From: Sphingobacteriaceae bacterium DW12 | Lineage (GTDB): Bacteria > Bacteroidota > Bacteroidia > Sphingobacteriales > Sphingobacteriaceae | NCBI GenBank assembly: GCA_000783305.1 | Contig: JROE01000006.1 | Location: 62,001 to 126,000 of the forward strand | DNA: 64,000 nucleotides | Reading direction: 5' to 3' | Shown here: positions 54,647-64,000 of the stretch, in pieces | How positions within the stretch are numbered: position 1 is the stretch's first letter | Layout: each line of letters starts with the position of its first letter | Made by a program: the position numbers and the translations under genes | Notes under the pieces: model-generated | The model's database searches: none | Seen by the model: the letters and a program-made list of their open reading frames with translations, nothing else | What the model was told of the DNA's origin: nothing

Positions 54647-55348
54647 ATGTGTGTCTTTGGAATAAAAAAAAATGTGATGCCATTATGGATAGTGATGGCG
54701 CTGATGATGACCAGTACTGTCTTTGCACAACAAGCATCCTTCGCTTTGGATGTGAAAAAATTTTCAGAAATATCGAAGGAAAGTATCATTGTCGACACGC
54801 GTCCATCTGCTGATTTTTTAAAGGGTTTTATCGATGGTAGCATTAGCATTGGATGGCAAGGACCTTTTAATACTTGGATACAGAAGATAGTAGACGACAA
54901 GACCAAGTCTTTGATTTTGGTCGCAGTGCCGGGCACCGAGCAGGCTGTAATGCAACGATTGGATTCACTCGGATATACCGCAGTGAAAGGATACCTTGCA
55001 AATGGAATGGATGCTTGGCTGAGCGCCGATAGGGCTATTGTAAGTATTCCTAATGTGTCGGCCGAAGAGGCTATGTCACTGAATAAGGACGGAAATTATA
55101 TATATGTCGATGTGCGTTCGGCGAAAGAATTTGAAGCTGGGCATGTAGCAGGTGCATTGAATATGCCTTTGCAGAATTATTACTATGAAATGAAGTCCGA
55201 ACCCCACATAACGTATTTACTTCAGTGCCAAGTTGGCTATAGAAGCACATTGGCGGCTTCTATTTTATATGCAAACGGCGTGAAGAATATAAAAAATGTA
55301 GATGGCGGTTATAAAGCGGTTTCTGCTATTTCCCAATCAAAAAAATAA
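54647..55348 (+). CDS. exported protein with two rhodanese domains
   Basis: A 233-residue protein with a signal peptide ending near VFAQQ (residue 28). The first rhodanese domain (about 32-130) has a VAVPGTEQ loop with no catalytic cysteine. The second (about 138-230) has the active loop LLQCQVGYRS. The pair and its linker resemble the C-terminal half of MBL-fold metallohydrolase/rhodanese proteins linked to persulfide metabolism, but the metallohydrolase part is absent. A thioredoxin gene follows after 10 bases, so a sulfur-transfer or redox partnership is possible. Confidence 0.85.
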   Translation: MCVFGIKKNVMPLWIVMALMMTSTVFAQQASFALDVKKFSEISKESIIVDTRPSADFLKGFIDGSISIGWQGPFNTWIQKIVDDKTKSLILVAVPGTEQAVMQRLDSLGYTAVKGYLANGMDAWLSADRAIVSIPNVSAEEAMSLNKDGNYIYVDVRSAKEFEAGHVAGALNMPLQNYYYEMKSEPHITYLLQCQVGYRSTLAASILYANGVKNIKNVDGGYKAVSAISQSKK

Positions 55349-55358
55349 AAGGTAGATT

Positions 55359-55658
55359 ATGGCAACGTTTAACGATATCATTCAAAAAAGCCCATTGGTC
55401 TTGGTCGATTTTTCGGCATCCTGGTGTGGCCCCTGTCAACAGTTATCACCTATATTAGATGAGGTTAAAAAATATTTTGGTGATGATCTTTCCGTCATTA
55501 AGATTGATGTTGACAAGAATCAAAAATTGGCGGCTTATTATAGTGTACAAGGGGTGCCAACAATGATGTTGTTCAAATCGGGAAACCAAGTATGGCGACA
55601 AAGTGGCTTATTGATGAAAAGTGAGTTAATTAAAGTCATCAATCAACATCAGAAATAG
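55359..55658 (+). CDS. trxA: thioredoxin
   Basis: A 99-residue thioredoxin with the active site WCGPC (residues 22-26) and the cis-proline loop VQGVPTMMLFKSG. It has no signal peptide, so it acts in the cytoplasm as a dithiol reductant. It lies 10 bases after the exported rhodanese gene and converges with the CNNM gene 11 bases from its end. The symbol is given by family; paralogues elsewhere are likely. Confidence 0.9.
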   Translation: MATFNDIIQKSPLVLVDFSASWCGPCQQLSPILDEVKKYFGDDLSVIKIDVDKNQKLAAYYSVQGVPTMMLFKSGNQVWRQSGLLMKSELIKVINQHQK

Positions 55659-55669
55659 GAGAGTTTCCG

Positions 55670-56989
55670 TTAATCTTCGTAGTTATCTATTCTCGGTTCG
55701 GGTAATTTGGTGACTAATAATTTGTCAATACGATTGCCGTCCATGTCGATGACTTCTAGACTTAAGCTTTTGAAGGTAACTTTGTCTCCCTCTGCCGGAA
55801 TACGATCCAATATTGAAAAGACCAATCCCGCAATGGTTGTCACATTGTTGATTTCCTCTTCTTCTTCTTCGTCAAGACCAATTTCAAAAGTCTCCAAAAA
55901 ATCATCTAGTTGATATCGTCCATTTACGAGAAAGGAACCATCTTCTCGTTTGAGCATGTGACGGTCGTGTTCAGCGACTTCTTCTTCAAAGTCACCTACT
56001 AGTCCCGTGAGGATATCTTTTAGTGTGATGATACCCTGGGGGATACCATACTCGTCGATAACAATGGCTTGTGCTGATTTTGAATTTTTGAAGGAAGCAA
56101 GTACTGTCAGCGCCGGACTATTTTCATTAATATAGGGTATGGGTTGTATCAGTTTCTCAAGATCTGTCTCTTGCCCGGTGAGGTATTGCATTAGAAGTGT
56201 CTTGACATGTACTACTCCACGGATTTGATCAAAGTTGCCTTGACATATTGGATATACGGTGTGCTTGGATTTCATGATGATTTCTTTGTTTTCTTCAAAG
56301 GTGTCATCTAAGTCCAGAAATGCTATTTTACCACGGTGCACCATCAAGTTGATGGCTCTTTTGTCACCCAAACCTAAAAGTCGGTCGACGATATCGTGTT
56401 CGAAATTGTCAATAATACCACTGTCTACCCCTTCGTCCACGAGTGCTTTAATCTCTTCTTCTGTTACCGTATTTTTACTCACTTTGATGTTTAATAACTT
56501 GACGATAAAGTCGGTAGAGCTACTTAAAAACCACACGAACGGACGCATGATCTTACTTAGGAAATTCATAGGAACTGCAACGAGCATAGCATATTTCTCT
56601 GGAATTGCCATCCCGATTCGTTTCGGCACTAATTCACCAATGACCAATGAAAGATACGTTATCAGAATGACAACCAGGACAACGGATAACTGCTGACTGT
56701 ATGGTGCTATCCATTCGATATGTTGGAGTTGTACTTGTAGGAAGGACGATATAGAGCCTCCGCTGAAGAAACCCGTTAGAATACCAATCAACGTAATTCC
56801 AATCTGCACGGTGGAGAGAAATTGGTTTGGAGATTCTTTTAAGGATAAGGCTATTTTTGCAGAAGCATTTTTTTTGGAGCTCTCTGCTTGTAATCTGGCT
56901 TTTCTACTGGATACGATTGCAATCTCAGAGGCGGAAAGAACTCCGTTTAAAACAATAAGAATAAGAATGACTATAATCTCTGTTAACAT
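55670..56989 (-). CDS. CNNM/CorC (hemolysin-like) transport protein
   Basis: A 439-residue protein: a DUF21/CNNM membrane domain (about 1-190, opening with ILIVLNGVLSASEIAIVSSRKARL), a pair of CBS domains (about 210-335, with MVHRGKIAFLD and QGIITLKDILTGLVGD), and the C-terminal CorC_HlyC domain (about 350-430). Family members export magnesium or cobalt; the hemolysin label is historical. Length and domain order are complete. Confidence 0.92.
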   Translation of the reverse strand: MLTEIIVILILIVLNGVLSASEIAIVSSRKARLQAESSKKNASAKIALSLKESPNQFLSTVQIGITLIGILTGFFSGGSISSFLQVQLQHIEWIAPYSQQLSVVLVVILITYLSLVIGELVPKRIGMAIPEKYAMLVAVPMNFLSKIMRPFVWFLSSSTDFIVKLLNIKVSKNTVTEEEIKALVDEGVDSGIIDNFEHDIVDRLLGLGDKRAINLMVHRGKIAFLDLDDTFEENKEIIMKSKHTVYPICQGNFDQIRGVVHVKTLLMQYLTGQETDLEKLIQPIPYINENSPALTVLASFKNSKSAQAIVIDEYGIPQGIITLKDILTGLVGDFEEEVAEHDRHMLKREDGSFLVNGRYQLDDFLETFEIGLDEEEEEEINNVTTIAGLVFSILDRIPAEGDKVTFKSLSLEVIDMDGNRIDKLLVTKLPEPRIDNYED

Positions 56990-57165
56990 ACGTTGTGTTG
57001 AATAGTCAGCAATTTACTGAAAAAACGCTATTAAAAGCAGAATATTTTTTATTTAAGGTCGTAATAGTGTAGATATGCGTAGAGGTGGGTGGTTGCGGTC
57101 ATGGGCGGTGTTAAGGCCTCCGAATCGTCTGGCCGTGCAAATAGGAATCGGCTAGCTTAAAATTG

Positions 57166-57212
57166 ATTTAATCGTATGCACTCGATAGTATATCAAACGC
57201 ATACGATTAAAT
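57166..57212. terminator. 14-bp inverted repeat downstream of rpoN
   Basis: ATTTAATCGTATGC at 57166-57179 is matched by its exact reverse complement at 57199-57212 around a 19-base loop. It lies about 40 bases past the sigma-54 stop. The tail is only moderately T-rich, so it may act as terminator or 3' stabiliser. Confidence 0.5.
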
Positions 57213-57252
57213 ATAGTGGTGATTCTTTCTGAAATTTTGAGAGCAGTTTTGA

Positions 57253-58716
57253 TTAAAGCTCTTTTCTCAAGCGTGCTACTGGAATGTTCAAAGCTTCTCG
57301 ATATTTAGCTACTGTACGTCGTGCTATTGAATATCCTTTTTCTTTCAGAATGTCAGTCAGCTTCTCATCAGCTAAAGGCTTGCGTTTGTCTTCATTGGCA
57401 ATGCATTCTTCTAGGATTTTCTTGACTTCTTTGTTAGAAACCTCTTCGCCAGAGTCTGTTTGTATAGCTTCTGAAAAGAATGATTTCAATAAGAAAGTGC
57501 CAAATTCGGTCTGCACATATTTAGAGTTAGCTACACGGGATACGGTTGATATATCCATCTCTATTCGGTCGGCAATATCTTTCAAGATCATGGGTCTAAG
57601 CATACGGTCATCCCCTGTCAAGAAATAATCATACTGGTATTCCATGATGGCATTCATGGTCTTAAGTAGGGTTTGTTGTCTTTGCTTGATGGCATCGATA
57701 AACCATTTTGCAGAGTCTAACTTTTGTTTGACAAATTGAACCGCTTCCTTCATCTTTTTATCGCTTTTTTCAACCTTTTCATAATGCTCAAACATTTCTT
57801 GATAAGAGCGTGACACCCGAAGTTCGGGAGCGTTACGGCCGTTGAGCGTGAGATGTAGGACACCATCATTATTGGAAATGTGAAAATCAGGGATGATATG
57901 CAGCTGCTTGCCCGCTACGGCACCAGAATCTCCTGGTTTGGGATTCAACTTTAGGATTTCGTTAATAATGCTTTTCAGCTCTTCGGATGTTAAACCTAAA
58001 GATTTCTCAAGCTTATCATAGTGTTTTTTAGTAAACTCATCGAGATAATTTTTAACAATAGTAATCGCTTGATTTATAGTAGGGCTGCTTTGGCTTTTTT
58101 TACGGAGCTGGATGAGTAGACATTCTTGCAAATCGCGTGCACCTATTCCTGCGGGTTCAAAATCTTGCACTACTTTAAGCATTTCCAGCACTTCTTCTTC
58201 AGTAGCCATGACATTTTGAGAGAAAGCAAGGTCGTCAATCAGGGATAAAATGGGTCTACGTAGATAGCCATCATCATCTAAGCTACCGATAATCTGTTGT
58301 CCAATAAGGAAGTCCTTGTCGTCCAAAGCCAAGAGGTCTAGTTGATTTTGCAGATTTTCAAAAAATGAGTTTTGAACGGCTATTGGGATTTCTTTGCGAT
58401 CATCTTCGTCATCACCTCCATAGGAACTGCCATAGTCACTAAAATCACCTTCCTGTATATATTCATCCACGCTGAACTCTTCCTCAAATGAGTTGTCTTC
58501 ACCCTCGAATTGTTCGTCAGGATCCTTATCTGGATATTCCTGAACAGGTTCATTCATGTTAATCAAGCTACCATCTTCTAATGCGGGGTTTTCTTCTAAT
58601 TCTTCTTTGATTCGGGCATCTAATGAAACTGTGGGCACCTGAAGCAGTTTGATGAATTGGATCTGCTGAGGTGAAAGTTTCTGTAAAAGTTTCTGTTGTA
58701 AAGTTTGCTTCAACAT
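57253..58716 (-). CDS. rpoN: RNA polymerase sigma-54 factor
   Basis: A 487-residue sigma-54. Region I (LKQTLQQKLLQKLSPQQIQFIKLLQ) contacts activators, and a strongly acidic region II follows (about 55-105). A core-binding domain comes next, then the helix-turn-helix (LKDIADRIEMDISTVSRVANSKYVQTEFG) and the C-terminal RpoN box in ARRTVAKYREAL. It directs RNA polymerase to -24/-12 promoters and needs AAA+ activators. No activator gene is in the window. Confidence 0.96.
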   Translation of the reverse strand: MLKQTLQQKLLQKLSPQQIQFIKLLQVPTVSLDARIKEELEENPALEDGSLINMNEPVQEYPDKDPDEQFEGEDNSFEEEFSVDEYIQEGDFSDYGSSYGGDDEDDRKEIPIAVQNSFFENLQNQLDLLALDDKDFLIGQQIIGSLDDDGYLRRPILSLIDDLAFSQNVMATEEEVLEMLKVVQDFEPAGIGARDLQECLLIQLRKKSQSSPTINQAITIVKNYLDEFTKKHYDKLEKSLGLTSEELKSIINEILKLNPKPGDSGAVAGKQLHIIPDFHISNNDGVLHLTLNGRNAPELRVSRSYQEMFEHYEKVEKSDKKMKEAVQFVKQKLDSAKWFIDAIKQRQQTLLKTMNAIMEYQYDYFLTGDDRMLRPMILKDIADRIEMDISTVSRVANSKYVQTEFGTFLLKSFFSEAIQTDSGEEVSNKEVKKILEECIANEDKRKPLADEKLTDILKEKGYSIARRTVAKYREALNIPVARLRKEL

Positions 58717-58956
58717 GTTTTTTCGGGTGAACTAATTGCTGTAAAAATATGCAATAATTATTTAAATGTTTACATCTTGTAGGTAAATCTACTAAAGGTA
58801 TATGGCTTTTGGATAAAGTGGGTATCAAAAGCCATATAAAGTCCAGTTTGTAAGCATACAGATATAAATGTTAAAATTCGTTAATTTTGATTAGGGTATC
58901 TCTAATTAATGCATTTAGACCGCTTTTTTACCAAAAGTATTTTCCATATTTACATC

Positions 58957-61317
58957 ATGTTTAGACGTGTCAAAAATAAGTTTTTGCGTTATTTTATTAT
59001 AGCTATCTATTTTATTGTTCTGATTGTTTGCGCGGTACAGATTAATTTCTTGTGGCTTTTTGGATATTCTCCGACAAAAAAGGACATCGTGATGCCGTCG
59101 CTTAATATATCTACCGAATTATATACTGCAGATTCTGTACTCATAGGCCGCTATTTTGAGGAAGATCGGGATCCTGTACCTCATGATAGTATTTCATCTA
59201 ACGTATTCAATGCCTTGGTAGCCACTGAGGATATACGATTTTATAAACATAATGGCATCGATTTTCTAGGCTTGGTCTCTGGTGTGGTCTCGACACTAAA
59301 AGGGGACAAACGGGGTGCCAGTACTATTACCCAACAACTTGCCAAGAATCTATATCGTACCCGTTACAATACCTCGGCTGGTATTTTGGGCAAAGTCCCT
59401 GGTGTAGGATTGATCGTTAATAAATTCAAAGAATGGATGACGGCCTACAAGCTGGAAAGTAAGTATGGAAAAGATGATATTATAACGATGTATCTCAATA
59501 CTGTCTCTTTCAGTAACAATGCCTATGGAATCAAGTCAGCTGGGCTTCGGTACTTCAATAAGATGCCTAGCCAACTGACCGTCAATGAAGCGGCAATGCT
59601 GATTGGGATGTTGAAAGGTACAACACTTTATAACCCGCTTCGTAATCCCAAAAACGCACTTCAACGTCGAAATACTGTATTATCTCAGATGCAGAAAGCA
59701 GGTTATTTGAAAGCGGATGAGGTTAAGCACTTTGCTGCTCAGGAATTGGGTCTTAATGCAAGTAATCAAGATCGACAGGATTCCAATGATTCGTATCTAC
59801 GAGTAGCTGTAGAGCGTTGGTTGGAAAAATGGAGTGAGGAGAATGACGTAGATATCTACAAAGATGGGCTTAAAATCTATACCACCATTGATTCTAGGAT
59901 GCAGAAAATCGCTGAGGAGATGGTTTCCAAGCAAATGAAGTTCTTACAGCAACGCTTAAAGAATGCATGGGGAAGCGAGGAGCCTTGGCGTGACAAAGAG
60001 GGGAATGTTATTCCTAATTTTATTGAGAACCTGGCGAAGAAGACTCCCTATTATGCTGCTTTAATCAAGAAGTATCCTAATAGCATGGATAGTGTCAATT
60101 ATTATCTCAATAGGCCTAAAGAAATGGAAATCTTCACTTGGAACGGTAATCAAAAGAAGGAGCTTTCTACCATGGATTCTATTCGGCATTATGTAGTGAT
60201 GCTCAATGCAGGGATGATGTCTATGGATCCTTATGACGGAAAGATAAAAGTATGGGTAGGCGGGATTAATCACAAATATTACAAATTCGACCATGTTAAT
60301 CAATCCAAACGTCAGGCGGGTTCGACATTCAAACCCTTTGCATACTTAGCGGCTTTGGAGGCAGGGAAATCTCCATGTGATAAATATGTTGACAAACCTG
60401 TACGTATTTTTGCAGGGGTAAAAGATGGTGTGGATGAATATTGGGAACCCAAGAATGCCGATTGGAATTTCAGTTACAGAGATATGTCGCTTCGTTGGGC
60501 GATGGCACGATCGGTCAATTCTATTACGGCACAAATTACCGAAGAGGTGGGATGGGACAAGGTCGTGGAAGCGGCTCATCGATGTGGTATCGAGAGTCCT
60601 TTGAAATCGGTGCCATCGGTCAGTTTGGGCTCTAATGATGTGTCGGTATATGAAATGGTGCGTGCATATGCTACCTTTATGAATCAAGGTAAGCGTTTGG
60701 ATCCTATTTTAGTTTCCAAAATCGTAAATTTTGATGGAAAGGTAATCGCGGAATTCAAGGCCAAAGAAGAAGAGGTATTGACGAAAGAGAATGCTTGGCT
60801 GATGACATATATGTTAAGAGGAGGAATGGAAGAACCTGGAGGTACTTCACAGGCTCTTTGGGAATGGGATTTATTCAAGAAAGAAAATCAAATCGGCGGA
60901 AAGACAGGTACGTCTTCAGATTATGTAGACGGGTGGTATATGGGAGTAACCAAAGATTTGGTGACTGGTGTATGGATAGGCTGTGACGAGCAAAGTATAC
61001 ATTTCAAGAATTCACATACAGGAGAAGGGTCAAAAACCGCTTTGCCTATCTTTGGAATGTTTATGGAAGAGGTTTATAAGCGTCCTGAATTAGGGTATAC
61101 CTTCGGTAAATTTCCAGAGGCTACGGTTGAGATTACAAAGAAATATAAATGTGAAAGTCCTCGATTGCCTGCTCCTGAATTGGAGTCGGATAGTACAGCT
61201 ATTGGGGATGAGATACCAGAAGGAGAATTTATTGAAGGTGAAGGAGGGACGGGGACGGAGGTTTTGCCTTTGCCGCTGCCTAATGATGAGGAAGATAGGG
61301 CGGATACGGTGCTGTAA
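58957..61317 (+). CDS. class A penicillin-binding protein (transglycosylase/transpeptidase)
   Basis: A 786-residue bifunctional wall-synthesis enzyme from the Met in MFRRVKNKF; a Met 16 codons upstream is less likely. One N-terminal membrane helix is followed by a GT51 domain with the catalytic glutamate Glu91 (TEDIRFYKHNGID) and GASTITQQLAKN. The transpeptidase domain has Ser456 (GSTFKP), SVN at 519-521 and KTGTS at 649-653. The tail is acidic and Gly/Glu-rich. It polymerises and cross-links peptidoglycan, like PBP1A. Confidence 0.95.
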   Translation: MFRRVKNKFLRYFIIAIYFIVLIVCAVQINFLWLFGYSPTKKDIVMPSLNISTELYTADSVLIGRYFEEDRDPVPHDSISSNVFNALVATEDIRFYKHNGIDFLGLVSGVVSTLKGDKRGASTITQQLAKNLYRTRYNTSAGILGKVPGVGLIVNKFKEWMTAYKLESKYGKDDIITMYLNTVSFSNNAYGIKSAGLRYFNKMPSQLTVNEAAMLIGMLKGTTLYNPLRNPKNALQRRNTVLSQMQKAGYLKADEVKHFAAQELGLNASNQDRQDSNDSYLRVAVERWLEKWSEENDVDIYKDGLKIYTTIDSRMQKIAEEMVSKQMKFLQQRLKNAWGSEEPWRDKEGNVIPNFIENLAKKTPYYAALIKKYPNSMDSVNYYLNRPKEMEIFTWNGNQKKELSTMDSIRHYVVMLNAGMMSMDPYDGKIKVWVGGINHKYYKFDHVNQSKRQAGSTFKPFAYLAALEAGKSPCDKYVDKPVRIFAGVKDGVDEYWEPKNADWNFSYRDMSLRWAMARSVNSITAQITEEVGWDKVVEAAHRCGIESPLKSVPSVSLGSNDVSVYEMVRAYATFMNQGKRLDPILVSKIVNFDGKVIAEFKAKEEEVLTKENAWLMTYMLRGGMEEPGGTSQALWEWDLFKKENQIGGKTGTSSDYVDGWYMGVTKDLVTGVWIGCDEQSIHFKNSHTGEGSKTALPIFGMFMEEVYKRPELGYTFGKFPEATVEITKKYKCESPRLPAPELESDSTAIGDEIPEGEFIEGEGGTGTEVLPLPLPNDEEDRADTVL

Positions 61318-61361
61318 TACAAGAACATGCTTGCCAATTTTTGATAACTTAATTGAATTAA

Positions 61362-64000
61362 ATGAAAGGAACTTTACGTAATCGGTTTTTAATTGGAACT
61401 AGATTCCTATTTGCGTTGCTCTTATTTTGTTTTGTATTACCTAATCTGAGCCAAGCCCAATATTTCGGTCAGAATAAGATGAGGTACAAGAAGTTGAAGT
61501 TCAACGTCTATGAGACGCCACATTTTGATCTGTATTATTATCTGAAAAACGATAGTATGGTGAGGTGGTTGGCCAAGGAAAGTGAAGTTTGGTATGAGTT
61601 GCACCAGCAGGTCTTTCAAGATACATTCTTACGCAAGAATCCTGTTATTATCTACAGTAATCACCCCGAATTCCAACAAACTACAGCAATATCCGGGGAA
61701 ATAAGTGTCGGTACGGGTGGGGTTACGGAGGCGTTTAAGCAGCGTGTGGTGATGCCTATTATGCAGATTAACCAACAGACCCGACATGTGTTGGGACATG
61801 AATTGGTACATGCTTTTCAATATCGAGTATTAATTGATGGGGGTGATTCGACACGGTTGGAGAACATCGCTAACCTTCCTCTTTGGATGGTGGAGGGTAT
61901 GGCCGAGTATTTTTCTATTGGTAAGAAAGACGCCTTTACTTCGATGTGGATGCGGGACGCGTATCTCAATAAGGATATCCCATCGCTGAAGCAGATGACC
62001 GAACAATCTTACAAGTATTTTCCTTACAGATATGGGCAAGCCTTCTGGTCATATATAGGCTCTACTTATGGCGATACTGTCATCATGCCTTTGTTTATCG
62101 AAACAGCGAAGTATGGATACGAAATGGCTATGAAGCGAGTCTTTGGCTACGATGCGCAGACGATGTCAAACCTTTGGAAGAGCAGTATGGAGACCATGTA
62201 CAAGAACTCAGGAAAGGATACGGTGTCGCGACCAATTGGTAAGGCGATCCTGAATACCAGCAATTCTGGCCGCATGAACGTGTCTCCAGCAATATCTCCA
62301 GACGGAAAATATGTAGCCTTTCTTTCAGAGAAGGACATGTTCAGTATTGACCTCTTCCTCGCTGATTCGCAATCGGGGCAGGTGATACGTAAGCTCGGGA
62401 GTAGGCTAACGAATAAGGATATTGATGAATTCAGCTTTCTGGAATCCGCTGGAACATTTTCTCCCGATAGTCGGAAGTTTGCATTTTCGGTATTTAGTGA
62501 AGGTAAGAATAAGTTGATGACCGTGGATGTGGAGACGGGTAGGACATTATCTGTCGAGGCGATGGGCGATATTACAGAATTCACAAATATTACCTGGGCT
62601 GCAGACGGGGATCATGTTGCGTTTTCGGGATTAAGGAATGGACATAGCGATATTTATATCTACAATTTGAAGAGCAAGAAATTGAATCAGTTGACGAATG
62701 ATGTGTATTCAGATTTTCAGCCTAGTTTTTCCCGTGATGGTAAATCGATCGTATTCAGTACGGACCGCGTATCGTTGGCAGCGAATAATCGTTCGGTGGA
62801 TATTCCAATGAACCTTTCCATAGTGGACGTGGGGTCTAAGCAAATCCGGAATTTGGAATTGTTTCCAGGTGCCAATAATCTTAATCCACATTTCTCGGCC
62901 AATGGCGAGCAAATCTATTTTCTTTCTAACGGTGATGGCTATCGAAATATGTACCGATATACGCTGTCTTCGGGGCAGGTAGAAAAATTAACGGACTATT
63001 TTACTGGAATCAGTGGGATTACGGAGTATTCACCTGCTATGAGTATATCTGCGCATGATGATATCGTATATTCCTATTTTAAGAATAATGCCTACAGTGT
63101 ATATCATGCCAAGAGTTCGGAGTTCACGGGGACAGTGGTGGATGCGGGCGTTGTCAATTTTGATGCGGCGATGTTACCTCCTCCGGTGAGTCGTGGTGTG
63201 AATGTGGTGAATACCAATCTTCGAAATTTTAACGCCTTTGAACGTATCGGAGATGACCAGATCAATACAATCGCGTATAAACCTAAGTTCAAACTGGATT
63301 ACTTGGCCAATAGTGGGATAGGCATGTCGGTAGGTAGCCGATACGGAGCGGGTATATCCAGTGGTATACAAGGGATGTTTTCGGATATTTTGGGGTACAA
63401 CCAGATATTTGCTGCTCTAAATGTAAACGGCGAGATTCAGGATTTTGGAGGGCAGGTGGCTTATATCAATCAGAAGGGACGCTTCAATTGGGGTGGCGCT
63501 ATTTCGCATCTTCCATATATATCGGCTTATAATGAGTATGGTTTGGAGGATTTTGGCAATGGAGAAGAGGCGTCGTTGAATACGTACATCATCCGGACTT
63601 TCCAACAACAGGCCGAGATGTTTGTCGCGTATCCATTTAATAGGCACCATAGGGTGGAGCTCGGAGCAGCCCTCATGCGGTATAGCTATCGTGTAGATAA
63701 ATGGAGGCAGAGTTATTATTATGGTTATGGCGATCGGCAGAAGCTGAGTAATGAAGAGGCGTCTCAACTTGGATTTGGAAATTTGAAACCTTTTGTAATC
63801 CAACAAGTGAATACTGGCTTTGTGGGAGACAATTCTGTATTTGGTATTGCTGCTCCTTTGCAGGGATATCGGTATCGAGTAGGAGCTGAGCAGTATTTTG
63901 GAGATTATAATTTCTCTGCTGTCAATATAGATTTACGAAAATACAATCGATATCAGCCAGTCACCTTAGCCGCGAGATTTTATTCATATGCTCGCCTCGG
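61362..64000 (+). CDS. large secreted protein with HExxH peptidase-like motif, PD40 propeller and C-terminal barrel (cut by right edge)
   Basis: The frame opens at the ATG giving MKGTLRNRFL and stays open through the last base, so the gene continues outside; about 879 residues are visible. A signal peptide (to about SQAQY) is followed by a domain with the zinc-type motif HELVHAFQY near residue 147, consistent with a gluzincin-like fold. Then come PD40/TolB-like propeller repeats (NVSPAISPDGKYVAFLSE, FQPSFSRDGKSIVFS). After about residue 620 the sequence becomes barrel-like (GIGMSVGSRYGAGISSG). Such proteins are annotated in Sphingobacteriaceae as TolB-like or surface antigens; protease activity is unproven. 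Confidence 0.85.
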   Translation, partial: MKGTLRNRFLIGTRFLFALLLFCFVLPNLSQAQYFGQNKMRYKKLKFNVYETPHFDLYYYLKNDSMVRWLAKESEVWYELHQQVFQDTFLRKNPVIIYSNHPEFQQTTAISGEISVGTGGVTEAFKQRVVMPIMQINQQTRHVLGHELVHAFQYRVLIDGGDSTRLENIANLPLWMVEGMAEYFSIGKKDAFTSMWMRDAYLNKDIPSLKQMTEQSYKYFPYRYGQAFWSYIGSTYGDTVIMPLFIETAKYGYEMAMKRVFGYDAQTMSNLWKSSMETMYKNSGKDTVSRPIGKAILNTSNSGRMNVSPAISPDGKYVAFLSEKDMFSIDLFLADSQSGQVIRKLGSRLTNKDIDEFSFLESAGTFSPDSRKFAFSVFSEGKNKLMTVDVETGRTLSVEAMGDITEFTNITWAADGDHVAFSGLRNGHSDIYIYNLKSKKLNQLTNDVYSDFQPSFSRDGKSIVFSTDRVSLAANNRSVDIPMNLSIVDVGSKQIRNLELFPGANNLNPHFSANGEQIYFLSNGDGYRNMYRYTLSSGQVEKLTDYFTGISGITEYSPAMSISAHDDIVYSYFKNNAYSVYHAKSSEFTGTVVDAGVVNFDAAMLPPPVSRGVNVVNTNLRNFNAFERIGDDQINTIAYKPKFKLDYLANSGIGMSVGSRYGAGISSGIQGMFSDILGYNQIFAALNVNGEIQDFGGQVAYINQKGRFNWGGAISHLPYISAYNEYGLEDFGNGEEASLNTYIIRTFQQQAEMFVAYPFNRHHRVELGAALMRYSYRVDKWRQSYYYGYGDRQKLSNEEASQLGFGNLKPFVIQQVNTGFVGDNSVFGIAAPLQGYRYRVGAEQYFGDYNFSAVNIDLRKYNRYQPVTLAARFYSYARL

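Noticed and set aside
62147..62584. 145-residue minus-strand frame
   Set aside because: It is antisense to the propeller region of the large peptidase-like gene that stays open to the window edge.

Overview
The window looks like chromosomal DNA of a Bacteroidota species in the Sphingobacteriaceae, most likely Sphingobacterium or a close relative. This is inferred from gene content: a SusC/SusD pair, a TonB receptor next to a DUF4249 lipoprotein, DUF5686, DUF6266, DUF4377/META, BACON and DUF1735 proteins, many lipoproteins, weak Shine-Dalgarno signals and a TAnnTTTG-type promoter before serC. No plasmid replication, phage or rRNA genes are visible. One tRNA gene is present, tRNA-Ser(UGA).

Layout. 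0-5.4 kb: the end of a propeller-like protein, a secreted esterase, a TonB receptor/DUF4249 pair and a polysaccharide deacetylase. 5.4-10.6 kb: a TolC/HlyD efflux pair without its inner-membrane pump, a helix-hairpin-helix protein, apt and terC. 10.7-16.3 kb, mostly minus strand: small VOC and SRPBCC proteins, a DUF5686 outer-membrane protein and a long RluA-type pseudouridine synthase. 16.6-20.4 kb: aldo/keto reductase with Dps, a DMT exporter, and FabV. 20.6-25.4 kb: amino-acid biosynthesis (serC, serA-like, aspartate kinase, lysA). 25.4-31.6 kb: META/DUF4377 protein, an OmpA protein paired with a von Willebrand A lipoprotein, a flavoprotein, and a DUF6266 protein downstream of an 11-bp phased repeat array. 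32.1-34.3 kb: methyltransferase, a 53-residue protein and a MATE exporter. 34.96-43.8 kb: a SusC/SusD uptake locus with an IPT/NHL lipoprotein, a DUF1735-type lipoprotein and a tandem BACON lipoprotein, but no glycan-degrading enzyme. 44-47.6 kb: hydrolase, tandem SRPBCC protein and a divergent DJ-1/AraC regulator.

47.9-52.5 kb looks like an accessory island. The 3' end of tRNA-Ser(UGA) occurs three times in the same orientation (near 47.93, 52.26 and 52.43 kb), each copy followed by a different terminator hairpin. The enclosed genes are a LytTR regulator, an intradiol-dioxygenase-like lipoprotein, a YceI-like lipoprotein and a trypsin-like lipoprotein. 52.6-64 kb returns to ordinary chromosome: bestrophin, GH25 lysozyme, tandem rhodanese, thioredoxin, CNNM/CorC protein, sigma-54, a class A penicillin-binding protein, and a large peptidase/PD40 protein cut by the right edge.

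The best candidates for something undescribed are the nested tRNA-Ser remnants and their cargo, the phased array before DUF6266, the OmpA/VWA pair, the enzyme-free SusCD locus and several long perfect palindromes. None can be called a new system from sequence alone.
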